A stretch of DNA of 30,019 nt, from IMG/VR virus record IMGVR_UViG_3300045119_000276, positions 1 through 30,019 of that record; one strand, written 5' to 3'. The translations under genes were made by a program, and so were the position numbers. The notes beneath the pieces were generated by a model. That model was given only the letters and a program-made list of their open reading frames with translations. It had not been told where the DNA came from and did not search any database. Positions 11,818-19,190 of this stretch are shown one piece after another. Each line of letters begins with the position of its first letter. The stretch's first letter is position 1. The stretch is from a virus.

Positions 11818-12180
11818 ATGCGGCGGCTGCGCGCCTTGTTCGCCACGCCTCCGAAGGAGCGCCCGTTCTCTGTGCCGGTGCTTGCGCACGTGAGCGGTAT
11901 CCGTGAAAGTCACTTATGGCGGGCAGCGAAAAGCCATAAAGGCATGTACCGCGAGCAGCAGCGCAGGCTTGAGCGCGCGTTCACGCTGCTGGAAAACGGG
12001 CAGGTCGAAGCGCGTCGGGTAAGCAAGGCGCGCGGCACCTACGAGATTACCGTGTACGAGGACACGCTGCCAGAGCAGACGATGCTGACGCGGATCAGGA
12101 TGACGGACAGGGGGCCGGTGCTCGATTGGGTTGCGGTGAACAAGGCTGCCTTTCCGGTACTTCCGCAGGTCATAAAATGA
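11818..12180 (+). CDS. HTH-like phage protein (120 aa)
   Basis: A 120-residue protein from ATG 11818, which is preceded by AGGAGG; a GTG at 11800 overlapping the terminase stop is the alternative. Residues 1-55 are basic with a likely helix-turn-helix ('FSVPVLAHVSGIRESHLWRA', then 'YREQQRRLERAFTLLENGQ'). Residues 70-120 are strand-rich (TYEITVYED, TMLTRIRMTDRGPVLDWVAV). The layout is that of small DNA-binding proteins often found between the terminase and portal genes. The role is unknown; small-terminase function is another possibility. Confidence 0.7.
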   Translation: MRRLRALFATPPKERPFSVPVLAHVSGIRESHLWRAAKSHKGMYREQQRRLERAFTLLENGQVEARRVSKARGTYEITVYEDTLPEQTMLTRIRMTDRGPVLDWVAVNKAAFPVLPQVIK

Positions 12181-12470
12181 AACCGATCATTTTCAAAGGC
12201 TATGACGTTGCTCTCAACGCGCCTATCAACTGGAAACCGTCGCGCGATGGAAGTTGTTCCACGCTTTGCGTCAAGTGTGCTGAATATGGCGGTCATCATA
12301 CGATGTTGTCATACTGGAAGCCTGACGCGGACGAGTTGCGCGCGCTCAATGAGGGTTTCAGCGTTTGCCTGGGCGTCGTAGCGTACGCCCATCCGCCTGT
12401 GTTCATGATGGTGCGGCGCGTTGAGGAACACGCGATGCCTGAAATTCTTATCCAGAAGCAAAGCGAATAA
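12177..12470 (+). CDS. Hypothetical protein (97 aa)
   Basis: A 97-residue protein starting MKPIIFKGYDVALNAPINWK. The start is set by an ATGA overlap with the previous stop. It has a Cys pair 'CVKC' near residues 31-34 and another Cys near 64 but no complete zinc site, and a beta-rich second half (VCLGVVAYAHPPVFMMVRRVEE). There is no catalytic motif and no recognised family. It lies in the packaging operon. Confidence 0.7.
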   Translation: MKPIIFKGYDVALNAPINWKPSRDGSCSTLCVKCAEYGGHHTMLSYWKPDADELRALNEGFSVCLGVVAYAHPPVFMMVRRVEEHAMPEILIQKQSE

Positions 12471-12490
12471 AATAGGCGTATCGTGCGCGC

Positions 12491-12973
12491 ATGGTCGCAA
12501 AGGAATATAGGTGCATCGCGCACGCGCTGTCGTTCACATCGAGCGACAAGCAGCCGCGTTGCCCACGGGGCTGCTCGACCATTGTCCGCGAGTTCCTGAC
12601 GGCGCCAGCGCTGCGCTCAGAGCGCACGAAAATCTCCGACCGCGCGCTAGACCGCCTCGCCGCGCGCTACCAGCTCACCGACCTTTCCAATCGCAACGGA
12701 TCGGTGGGGGCATCCAGGAAGACCCCGAAGGGCATGGAAGCGTTCTGGCAACCCCTGCCAACCGGGAACGTGTACGAAGTCGGCAAGGGCGAAGTCCCGC
12801 GCGAAGGTTCAGCGGGCGGCGCAACTGCCGCGCTGGCCGGCATGGGCATGACCGATAGCGGCGGCGCAATCTCCGAACTGATGAAGGCTCTGCCGCGCCC
12901 GAGGCCGCACGCCGTGGGACATGAACCCGGCTCGGCCAAGGACTTCGACAACGCACTGGCGAGTGCGCCGTGA
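12491..12973 (+). CDS. Conserved hypothetical between terminase and portal (160 aa)
   Basis: A 160-residue protein starting MVAKEYRCIAHALSFTSSDK. The N-terminus has a possible Cys/His knuckle (Cys8, His11; CPRGC near 24-28), followed by basic, mostly disordered sequence ('ERTKISDRALDRLAARYQLTDLSNR'), a conserved-looking 'GMEAFWQPLPTG', then a Gly-rich segment and a Pro/Ala-rich tail. Proteins of this appearance recur directly before portal genes in podovirus-like genomes. No enzymatic motif is visible. Its stop overlaps the portal GTG. Confidence 0.7.
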   Translation: MVAKEYRCIAHALSFTSSDKQPRCPRGCSTIVREFLTAPALRSERTKISDRALDRLAARYQLTDLSNRNGSVGASRKTPKGMEAFWQPLPTGNVYEVGKGEVPREGSAGGATAALAGMGMTDSGGAISELMKALPRPRPHAVGHEPGSAKDFDNALASAP

Positions 12974-14643
12974 GGATACCCCGCCAGGATGCCCAAAGGC
13001 TCGACTTTTTCCAAGAAGTCAGCCGCGTGTGCATGTCCTCGCGCGCGACGCGATTGGAACAATACACTCTGAATAGGGCTTACTATTTCTACGGCACGGC
13101 CGATGGCGCGCCGTCGCCGTGGAATCTGCTGTATTCACACCTTGACACGGTTACGTCGTTTCTCTACGCGAGCGATTCAACAAGATTTTCCGTAACTATG
13201 GGGAGTCATGCGCCAAAGTCAGACAGAAAAAGAACCGGCGCCATGAGCAAACTTGTCCAAGAAGAGTGGAAAAAGTCCAACGCCGACGTCATCATGCAGA
13301 TGGCGATCCTGTGGGCGCTCGTGTACGACTCGACCCTCGTCAAGCACATCCGGCGCAGGAACGGCCGCGTGGACCCTTACGTGATCGACCCGGCGTGCTT
13401 TGGCGTGTACCGTGACGATGTGCCCATGCTTGACCGGCAGGAGGCGTTTGTCCACGTCTACTACATGACGAAATCGGACTTGGCGAAGCGCATCAGCCTG
13501 CACCCGAAGCGCGAGGACATCCTGAAAGCGGCCACGGACGCCTACACGAAAAAGGATACCGCGTCGTCAACCCCGCCGATGTTGGATCGCATCCTCCTGA
13601 CTTCGGGCATTCCCGGCGAAGGCTTGCAAGGCTTGGTGGGCGAAGTGAACGTGAATATCGGAACGATTGCCGACTACGCCGCGCAGCTCGCCGTGCCTGT
13701 AATCGAGATGCAGGAAATTTACGTCTGGGACGATTCCCAAGACGACTACCAGGTCTGCACGATGGCAGGCGAGCAGGCGATCGTGTTTGACCGCAAGAAC
13801 ATCTTCTTGCCGCGCTCCAAGGACTTCGAGGGCGAGCACGGCTTTGTCCAGGTCTGCCCGAACCCGCTGCCCGATTATTTCTGGGGCCAGTCCGAGGTGT
13901 CGAAGCTGACGCCGATCCAGAACAAACTGAACGAACGCATGTTCGATATCGAGCGGCTGGAACAAAAGCAGGTCGATCCGCCTTCGGCCTGGGGCGGCAT
14001 GGGGCTCCCCGACAAGATGGACGCATTCAACTCGCCCGGCGCGAATGTAGCAATCGGCGATCCGAACTTCCGCCGCGAGACTTTCGTGCCGAACATCCCG
14101 GAGCACATCTACGCCAGCCTCGCGCGCTATCAGGACTACATGGACACGGTATCGGGATTGTCGAACGTGGTGCAGGGCAGAGGCGAATCGGGCGTGCGCT
14201 CGGCGGGCCACGCTGGCAAGCTCCTGACGGTCGGCACGGCGCGTCCGAAAAAGCGCGCGATGATTATTGAGGACTCGCTTGACCAGTCGGCGACGCTGTT
14301 CGGGAAATGCCTGTACGTCGGAACGACGGAGGAACTGTACGACGAGAACGACGTGCCGTTCATTCCGGCGGAAATGTCGCCGAACTTCACTGTGGGCGTG
14401 GATGCGCACAGCAACAGCCCAATATTTATGGAGAGCGCGCAGTTGTTGAGCGACCGGCTGTTGAAGGCGCGGGCGATCACGCGCAAGCGGTACATTCAAT
14501 TAAATGCTCCCCCGGCCGAAGAGTCGATAATCCGCGAGTTGGAGGAAATCATCGAACCGGCCGAGGCGAAAGCGGCGCAGCAGAAAATGGCGATGGAGGC
14601 GCAGAAAGGGGCGCCTAAGCCGCCGCTGGCGTCCGTCAAATAG
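12970..14643 (+). CDS. Portal protein
   Basis: A 557-residue protein from GTG 12970 (GTGA overlap). Length, position between terminase and scaffold-capsid genes, and sequence features all fit a dodecameric portal: 'WNLLYSHLDTVTSFLYASDS' in the wing region, 'KLTPIQNKLNERMFDIERLEQ' in the stem helix region, 'LSNVVQGRGESGVRSAGHAGKL' in the tunnel or lobe region, and 'SPIFMESAQLLSDRLLKARAITRKR' in the C-terminal crown helix. It forms the DNA entry and exit channel at one vertex and docks the terminase and the tail adaptor. It ends in the Lys/Pro-rich KPPLASVK, a tail that reappears 3' of the next gene. Confidence 0.9.
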   Translation: MRIPRQDAQRLDFFQEVSRVCMSSRATRLEQYTLNRAYYFYGTADGAPSPWNLLYSHLDTVTSFLYASDSTRFSVTMGSHAPKSDRKRTGAMSKLVQEEWKKSNADVIMQMAILWALVYDSTLVKHIRRRNGRVDPYVIDPACFGVYRDDVPMLDRQEAFVHVYYMTKSDLAKRISLHPKREDILKAATDAYTKKDTASSTPPMLDRILLTSGIPGEGLQGLVGEVNVNIGTIADYAAQLAVPVIEMQEIYVWDDSQDDYQVCTMAGEQAIVFDRKNIFLPRSKDFEGEHGFVQVCPNPLPDYFWGQSEVSKLTPIQNKLNERMFDIERLEQKQVDPPSAWGGMGLPDKMDAFNSPGANVAIGDPNFRRETFVPNIPEHIYASLARYQDYMDTVSGLSNVVQGRGESGVRSAGHAGKLLTVGTARPKKRAMIIEDSLDQSATLFGKCLYVGTTEELYDENDVPFIPAEMSPNFTVGVDAHSNSPIFMESAQLLSDRLLKARAITRKRYIQLNAPPAEESIIRELEEIIEPAEAKAAQQKMAMEAQKGAPKPPLASVK

Positions 14644-14652
14644 GAGGTTGGT

Positions 14653-14856
14653 ATGGCTAAGAAAGAAAAGCGGTTCATGGGAAGCATCCTGGATTCCAAT
14701 GATTATCGAGCGGGCAACCGCGTTGAGGTTGAGAAGGCGCCCAAAGCGAGTTATGAAGATCAGGAAACAGGTCAGGGGAAAATTGGAGCATTAGTTGACC
14801 CGAAAGACTATACGAAGGGGAAGGATGGGACGTACAGGAGAAAACCAGGACGGTAA
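14653..14856 (+). CDS. Small protein with an internal duplication (67 aa)
   Basis: A 67-residue basic protein starting MAKKEKRFMGSILDSNDYRA, with a strong AGGAGG upstream. It contains two related units: 'GSILDSNDYRAGN' (10-22) and 'GALVDPKDYTKGK' (44-56), i.e. G-x-hydrophobic2-D-x2-DY-x2-G. The C-terminus is Arg/Lys-rich. It lies between the true portal stop and a diverged copy of the portal 3' end, so it seems to have arrived by recombination with a related phage. A structural or decoration role is possible; it is not recognised. Confidence 0.7.
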   Translation: MAKKEKRFMGSILDSNDYRAGNRVEVEKAPKASYEDQETGQGKIGALVDPKDYTKGKDGTYRRKPGR

Positions 14857-14866
14857 GTGTGGCTAG

Positions 14867-14908
14867 CAAAAAGGGGTTGCCAAGCCGCCGCTCGCAAGCG
14901 TAAAGTAA
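14867..14908 (+). pseudogene. Remnant of a second portal 3' end
   Basis: Frame 14867-14908 reads QKGVAKPPLASVK followed by TAA. The real portal ends QKGAPKPPLASVK followed by TAG: 11 of 13 residues agree, while most third codon positions differ. An in-frame TAG immediately before (14864-14866) shows the rest is gone. This is the diverged tail of another phage's portal gene, not a recent copy. Confidence 0.7.
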
Positions 14909-14912
14909 GCCA

Positions 14913-14963
14913 ATGAGATACGGCAGAAAGAAATCAGGTCGCGGCAGACGCCGTGTTCTGTAG
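14913..14963 (+). CDS. Arg/Lys-rich micropeptide 1 (16 aa)
   Basis: ATG 14913 encodes MRYGRKKSGRGRRRVL followed by TAG: 9 of 16 residues are Arg or Lys. The Shine-Dalgarno is weak (GTAAG, about 4 bases away). It follows the portal remnant and precedes a second Arg-rich ORF. The product resembles the very short basic condensation peptides of small phages such as Microviridae J, but this is analogy only. It could be an RNA- or DNA-neutralising peptide of the virion, or a chance ORF. Confidence 0.45.
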   Translation: MRYGRKKSGRGRRRVL

Positions 14964-15001
14964 TAGGGGCGGCTTCATCATTCACCATGGAGGGCTTCAT
15001 C

Positions 15002-15037
15002 ATGGCCAGGCGTAGGGGTCGGCGCGGCAGGAGATAA
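15002..15037 (+). CDS. Arg-rich micropeptide 2 (11 aa)
   Basis: ATG 15002 encodes MARRRGRRGRR followed by TAA, with GGAGG 8 bases upstream, a proper ribosome site. An in-frame ATG at 14987 would add five residues. Eight of 11 residues are Arg. The repeated GGCTTCATCAT (14971-14981 and 14993-15003) brackets its start. It sits just before a strong terminator. It would probably bind nucleic acid if made. Confidence 0.5.
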   Translation: MARRRGRRGRR

Positions 15038-15056
15038 GCACCTGCAAAAGTACGAC

Positions 15057-15085
15057 AAAAGCCCGGTGCTCAGACCGGGCTTTTT
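15057..15085 (+). terminator. Rho-independent terminator
   Basis: AAAAGCCCGGT (15057-15067) and ACCGGGCTTTT (15074-15084) form an 11-bp stem around the loop GCTCAG, followed by a T run. It can act on both strands and separates the packaging-portal genes from the scaffold-capsid genes. Confidence 0.92.
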
Positions 15086-15183
15086 CATTCCTACTTGACG
15101 AAACAGTGATTTAGGCACAGAGTCACGCCGGAACGGGGCCGTGGGCAGCGGTTTTCCGTCAAAACCAGGCCGAAAGAGCGTCG

Positions 15184-15576
15184 ATGCCTCTGCCCGAATC
15201 CGCTGCACCTTCACCCTCTCCAGGCGCTGGCGGTTCCGCTACCGGCCCAGGCTCAGGCGGTCCGGGCAGTGCGCCGATGGCCACACCGCAGCCGCAGGAA
15301 GGCATCCAGAAGGCCGCGCGGGTGCAGATTCAGGTGGCGAGCGAAATGCTCCAGCGGGAACTCCCGCACTTTCCCTTAGACAGCCCAGAATTCGACGCCG
15401 TGAGCAAGGCGCTCGCCACGCTCTCCAAGGCGTTCGGCAAGTCGAAAGACGAAGACCGGCGCCTCTTCCCCGCTGAGATCATGAACATGCTCGGCGCCGT
15501 CAAACCGCCGGGCATGGGCGCAGCAGCACCCGGCCCCGGCGCAGGATCACCCGCACCACAACCAGCACCAGCTTAA
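15184..15576 (+). CDS. Gly/Pro/Ala-rich head-region protein (130 aa)
   Basis: A 130-residue protein starting MPLPESAAPSPSPGAGGSAT. Residues 1-40 and 110-130 are low-complexity Pro/Gly/Ala/Ser. The middle (42-100) is a helical domain: 'IQKAARVQIQVASEMLQREL', 'DSPEFDAVSKALATLSKAFG', 'FPAEIMNMLGAV'. The folded core with disordered ends and its place between portal and capsid suggest a head-assembly or packaging accessory protein. It is the first gene after the terminator; upstream CGAAAGAG is a weak ribosome site. No known family is recognised with certainty. Confidence 0.75.
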   Translation: MPLPESAAPSPSPGAGGSATGPGSGGPGSAPMATPQPQEGIQKAARVQIQVASEMLQRELPHFPLDSPEFDAVSKALATLSKAFGKSKDEDRRLFPAEIMNMLGAVKPPGMGAAAPGPGAGSPAPQPAPA

Positions 15577-15588
15577 TAGGAGCACATC

Positions 15589-15780
15589 ATGCCCGAGCAA
15601 CCAGGAATAGGCGTCAGACCGAGCGGACGCGGTATCCGCGATCCGCTGACCAACGCGCAGAACAACGGGCGGGTGGTCAATCCGCCGCGCTTTCCCGTTT
15701 TCGGCGGGTTTTCGTCGGCGGGAAAGGCGTTCTTTCGGAACTTGATGCATATCGTCAAGCCCGGCAACGGCACTAAGTAG
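15589..15780 (+). CDS. Small basic head-region protein (63 aa)
   Basis: A 63-residue protein starting MPEQPGIGVRPSGRGIRDPL, preceded by TAGGAGC. It is rich in Gly, Pro, Arg and Asn, with a C-terminal helix-like part 'SSAGKAFFRNLMHIVKPG'. It appears mostly extended, as expected for a small virion or assembly peptide. Its stop codon lies in the first unit of an 11-bp tandem repeat that continues to the next gene's ribosome-binding site. It is not recognised. Confidence 0.65.
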   Translation: MPEQPGIGVRPSGRGIRDPLTNAQNNGRVVNPPRFPVFGGFSSAGKAFFRNLMHIVKPGNGTK

Positions 15781-15816
15781 GCCCTAAGTAGGTACTAAAT
15801 AGGCACCAAATAGGAG
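15773..15816 (+). repeat. Four 11-bp tandem repeats (CTAAGTAGGNN)
   Basis: Units start at 15773, 15784, 15795 and 15806: CTAAGTAGGCC, CTAAGTAGGTA, CTAAATAGGCA, CCAAATAGGAG. The first carries the upstream gene's stop and the last supplies the AGGAG ribosome site of the gene at 15824. The units contain stop codons in more than one frame. Confidence 0.85.
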
Positions 15817-15823
15817 TAAATCC

Positions 15824-16117
15824 ATGACCATCGAAATCAAGAACTCGGGGCCTGAAATCGCGGCGGTGCTGATCGGCGATCCGAAAGAACCAAGCGAAGT
15901 GAAGGTGCTGCAAAACGGCGAAACGTACCATTCGACCGCCTCCACTCTGACCGTGGTCGACGACAGTTATCCTGGCCTGAAAGACCGGCGCGCGAAAGAT
16001 CAGGCGTTCGCCGGCCGGCGCAAGGCCGATCCGAACGTCGATCAGCGGCAGATCAAGAAGGCGAAGCCGGCGGCGGATAAACCTGCCGAGCAGCAAGGCA
16101 AGGCAGCCGTCAGGTGA
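15824..16117 (+). CDS. Hypothetical head-region protein (97 aa)
   Basis: A 97-residue protein starting MTIEIKNSGPEIAAVLIGDP. Residues 1-60 are beta-rich ('EIAAVLIGDPKEPSEVKVLQNGETYHSTASTLTVVDD' in several strands), a compact domain like small head or decoration proteins. Residues 65-97 are Lys/Ala/Pro/Gln-rich and probably disordered. It uses the AGGAG of the 11-bp repeat array as its ribosome site. Its end overlaps the next gene (GTGA). Confidence 0.7.
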   Translation: MTIEIKNSGPEIAAVLIGDPKEPSEVKVLQNGETYHSTASTLTVVDDSYPGLKDRRAKDQAFAGRRKADPNVDQRQIKKAKPAADKPAEQQGKAAVR

Positions 16118-16317
16118 ACGACGAACGCCCAGACTCGGACAAGCACGCGGAAGCCGACGCGGCCGGCGTGGTCAGTCACACGTCGCAGGGGCAGCCGATT
16201 CCAGCCGATGCGCGCTTAGCGATGGCACGGCGCAGTGAAGTTCACGACTTCGCCAATGCGCGCGCGCAGACCTTGGCGGCGAACGACGATCCGACCCCAA
16301 TTCCGCCAGCAGCATAG
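16114..16317 (+). CDS. Small acidic hypothetical protein (67 aa)
   Basis: A 67-residue protein from GTG 16114 (GTGA overlap), starting MNDERPDSDKHAEADAAGVV. It is polar, with 'TSQGQPIPADARLAMARRSEVHDFANARAQTLAAND' as the only helical part and a Pro-rich tail. Such peptides often lie beside scaffold genes in podoviruses. No motif gives a function. Confidence 0.65.
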   Translation: MNDERPDSDKHAEADAAGVVSHTSQGQPIPADARLAMARRSEVHDFANARAQTLAANDDPTPIPPAA

Positions 16318-16327
16318 GAGCTAGATC

Positions 16328-16888
16328 ATGCCCCCGCTCGAGGGAAAAACCGACGACGAAATCCGCGCACTCGCGGCCCTGGCCGACGACGTGCTCTCCA
16401 AGCCCGACACCGCGGGCGTGTTTCAAAGGTTGGTCAAAAAAAACAACCCGAACATCTCCATGCCGATTGTCGAATTGGAGGACAAGACGGTTGCCGCGCT
16501 CTCGGCGCGCGACAAGCGCATCGAGGAACTGGAGAAGCGCGGGCAGATGTCCGATGCCGAGCGGGAGGCCAGCAACCTCTACGAGAACCTGCGCGATGGC
16601 GGGCACGTCAACACGCGCGCTTCATTCTCCGACCTCGTGAAGTGGGCAAGCGAGAACGGCTTCATGACGACGCAGACCGGGCTGACCAAGGCGGCGATGC
16701 AACGCGCAATCGAGCAGGAAGCAGCCGAGCCCACGCCGTCAACCTCGCACCAGCAAGGCTTCGAACTCGGCCAAGGCGATCTTGGCAAGGCGTTCATGAA
16801 AGACCCGATCGGCACGGCGCGCGCGCAGGCAATGGCGGCGATGGACGAGATTCGCAAGGACCGGGCGAAGGCGGCACGCACGCATTGA
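16328..16888 (+). CDS. Scaffold-like head-assembly protein
   Basis: A 186-residue protein directly upstream of the major capsid gene. It is highly charged and helical. 'VAALSARDKRIEELEKRGQMSDAEREASNLYENL' (near 58-95) is a likely coiled coil, and there is a basic C-terminus, 'DEIRKDRAKAAR'. Position, size, charge and helical character are those of capsid scaffolding proteins, which direct shell assembly and then leave. There is no protease motif. The assignment is by position and character, not by sequence family. Confidence 0.65.
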   Translation: MPPLEGKTDDEIRALAALADDVLSKPDTAGVFQRLVKKNNPNISMPIVELEDKTVAALSARDKRIEELEKRGQMSDAEREASNLYENLRDGGHVNTRASFSDLVKWASENGFMTTQTGLTKAAMQRAIEQEAAEPTPSTSHQQGFELGQGDLGKAFMKDPIGTARAQAMAAMDEIRKDRAKAARTH

Positions 16889-16923
16889 ACAGTTTCTAAT
16901 CGGGGCGGATTAGGAGAAAGACG

Positions 16924-18030
16924 ATGACCAAGATTTCAACACTGCTGATACGCGCCCTGCTGTGGCTGTTCGAGCCGCTGTACTTCAAGCTCACCGAGTA
17001 CATGCACGGAGCGGGGTTGATGCCCCATGTAGTTTTTGGGACCGGGATCGTCCCGGCGGCAGGCGTTGGCCTCGAGTTATCGAGCATAACTAGGCGCGCA
17101 TTCGTCCCAAAACTCGTAGTCCAAATCTACAACAACTCGCCCACGATGGCGTCCCTACTTGCCGGCGCGCAGCCCGCTTACGGTGGCGTCAGTTCAATCA
17201 GCGTCCCGGTGCAGGGTGCGCCGTTTGTCACCGGGCAATGGTCGGGCTATGACGGCGCGTTCAATCAGCCGTCCGACTTGCAGGGCGCGTTCCTATTCGA
17301 AGCGAACCTGAAACTCTTCATCGTGCCGATTCCGTTCCTCGGGATGGAGGGCATCCTGCAACTCGATCACGCGATCATTCCGAAGATCGAGGCGAAGATG
17401 AACGACGCGGGGAACGTCGTCATGGACGTGTTCTCGACCGCGCTATTCAACAACACGACGAACTTGCAGGCGCTGATCGGCTTTCCCGGCGCCATCGACG
17501 ACGGCACCAACATGGTGACGTATGGCAACATCAACCGCACGCAGAACGTGTGGTGGCAGTCGAAGGTGTACGCCGCGACCGGAAATCCGACGCGGCAGGC
17601 GCTCCTGCAATACATCGCGGGCACGGCGAAAAACGGAGGCGAGAAACCGAGTTTCGGCGTGTGCGGCTTTGGTACATGGGCGCTGCTCGCGCAGGATTAC
17701 CAGGGCCAAGAGCAGTACGTCATCACGCCGGGCACCGGGTTCGACGGCTCAGGCGACGGACCGCGCTCCGGGTTCGATGCGCTCATGGTGTGCGGCGTTC
17801 CGATCTACGCCGACCAGTACTGCCCCGAAGGCATCGTGTACTTGCAGAATTCGAACTACATCAACCTGTATGTGCATGTAATGGGTTCTTTTGCCTTTAC
17901 TGGCTTCGAATCCACGATAAGCAACTTTCAATTGGGGTATGTTGGCGCCCTAGTGTGCATCCTGGAGCTTGCGAACGTCAAGCCGAAGGCATCAACGCGC
18001 ATAAGCGGCTTCAATTCGTTAACCCTTTGA
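16924..18030 (+). CDS. Major capsid protein
   Basis: A 368-residue protein preceded by TAGGAGAAAG. It has the features of HK97-fold capsid proteins of podovirus-type phages: a helical N-terminal segment, extended beta-rich middle parts ('SSISVPVQGAPFVTGQW', 'LFIVPIPFLGMEGILQL'), a spine-helix-like 'DHAIIPKIEAKMNDAGNVVMDVF', and C-terminal strands ('ALMVCGVPIYADQYCPEG', 'IVYLQNSNYINLYVHV'). It assembles the icosahedral shell. Unusually, the first 25 residues form a hydrophobic helix (LLIRALLWLFEPLYF) that could be a scaffold or membrane-like contact. It follows the scaffold-like gene. Confidence 0.85.
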   Translation: MTKISTLLIRALLWLFEPLYFKLTEYMHGAGLMPHVVFGTGIVPAAGVGLELSSITRRAFVPKLVVQIYNNSPTMASLLAGAQPAYGGVSSISVPVQGAPFVTGQWSGYDGAFNQPSDLQGAFLFEANLKLFIVPIPFLGMEGILQLDHAIIPKIEAKMNDAGNVVMDVFSTALFNNTTNLQALIGFPGAIDDGTNMVTYGNINRTQNVWWQSKVYAATGNPTRQALLQYIAGTAKNGGEKPSFGVCGFGTWALLAQDYQGQEQYVITPGTGFDGSGDGPRSGFDALMVCGVPIYADQYCPEGIVYLQNSNYINLYVHVMGSFAFTGFESTISNFQLGYVGALVCILELANVKPKASTRISGFNSLTL

Positions 18031-18052
18031 ACCGACCCTCAAGGAGAACATC

Positions 18053-19162
18053 ATGGGTGTAAATCGCATGGGGGCCGGCGCCTACGACCAAGGCCACACG
18101 CCGCTGCCAATCAACCTGACCTCGGGGCAGTTGTTCATGATCCCCTCGGGGCAGTATCAGGTGCTACCGGGCCTCTACACGTTCCTGCAATGGTGGGACG
18201 CGGCGACGCAAGTTTGGCGCGTGCTCACGACGCCGGCGCAGTCGGCGGGCGCGATCGTATCGAGCGACGGGGCGAACTGGCGGCTTGCGAACCTGACCGG
18301 GACGATGGTTGGGGCGTCGCTGACGACTGCGGGAACGGGCCTGACCAACGGCATCTATCCTGCGGGCACCGGGAACGGCACGGCTTCGGCGCCCACGGTC
18401 ACGATGTCAGCAGCCGGCGGATCTATCGTCGCAACGGTGAACGCAATCGTCGGCGGGGCGATCAATACGACGATTGCCATTACAGCGGGCGGAACGGGCT
18501 ACACGCGCGCGCCCATCTTGCAGATCGGACCGCCTCCGCTTGGCGGGGTCCCTGCGACGGCGTTCTGTACGGTGTCCGCCGGCGCCATCAACGCGGTGAC
18601 CGTCACGAATCAGGGCGCAGGTTACACGGTGGCGCCTCCGGTGACGGTGACGCGCGCACCAGGCGACACGACCGGCACAGGCGGCGCGCTGACAGTGAAT
18701 GCGACACTCGCAGGCTCCGGCGGCTACACGGCGCTGACGGTGGCGAACAACGGCGCGGGCATGACCTCGGTTCCGACCTTCACCTTTGCGCCGACGACGG
18801 GCACCCCGGCTGCGACCGCCATCATGTGCTTCACGATCACGACGGGCGTGGCGCAGACCGCAGCATCGAACCTCGGAACCGGCAACATCGGATTTGCAAT
18901 CGGCGCGTTGGCTACGGCGCAATCCATCAACACGAATCCGGCAATCACCACGGGGCTATTCGTTCCGCGTCCTGGCTACACGGCGTTCAACACCACGGCC
19001 ACGGGCGGCGTGACGTTCTTGGATGGCGGGTTGCACCAGATCATTCCGACCGGCATTGCTTACGCGAGCGATTCCAACGGCACGATTTCCGCCGCTATCA
19101 CCATTGTCGCGCAGACCGTCGGCGGCGCAGCGTCGGACTTGTCGTACTTGCTGCCGCTGTAA
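18053..19162 (+). CDS. Capsid-associated beta-repeat protein, decoration or spike candidate
   Basis: A 369-residue protein, rich in Gly, Thr, Ala and Val and almost all beta. Residues 1-60 form an N-terminal domain ('LTSGQLFMIPSGQYQVLPGLYTFLQWWD'). From about 90 to 265 there are tandem repeats with a 'G-x-GY-x2-AP-x-V/L' core ('GGTGYTRAPILQI' near 147; 'GAGYTVAPPVTV' near 188; a degenerate 'GAGMTSVPTFTF' near 234). A conserved C-terminal part ('GGVTFLDGGLHQIIPTGIAYASD') follows. Position after the capsid gene favours a decoration or head-fibre protein. Related repeats occur in the adaptor gene at 19877. Confidence 0.7.
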   Translation: MGVNRMGAGAYDQGHTPLPINLTSGQLFMIPSGQYQVLPGLYTFLQWWDAATQVWRVLTTPAQSAGAIVSSDGANWRLANLTGTMVGASLTTAGTGLTNGIYPAGTGNGTASAPTVTMSAAGGSIVATVNAIVGGAINTTIAITAGGTGYTRAPILQIGPPPLGGVPATAFCTVSAGAINAVTVTNQGAGYTVAPPVTVTRAPGDTTGTGGALTVNATLAGSGGYTALTVANNGAGMTSVPTFTFAPTTGTPAATAIMCFTITTGVAQTAASNLGTGNIGFAIGALATAQSINTNPAITTGLFVPRPGYTAFNTTATGGVTFLDGGLHQIIPTGIAYASDSNGTISAAITIVAQTVGGAASDLSYLLPL

Positions 19163-19190
19163 GGTTCCACGTGGAGCGAAGGGGCAGACC

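Noticed and set aside
13567-14499. Long minus-strand frame (310 codons) opposite the portal gene
   Set aside because: It is the shadow of a GC-rich coding strand, with Arg/His/Val-rich composition, no ribosome site and complete overlap with the portal gene. Similar antisense frames at 10286-11101, 21630-22382, 23987-24769 and 25313-26086 were rejected for the same reason.
18407-18922. Minus-strand Arg-rich frame opposite the beta-repeat protein
   Set aside because: It arises from the repetitive Gly/Ala/Thr codons of the sense gene and has no motif or start.
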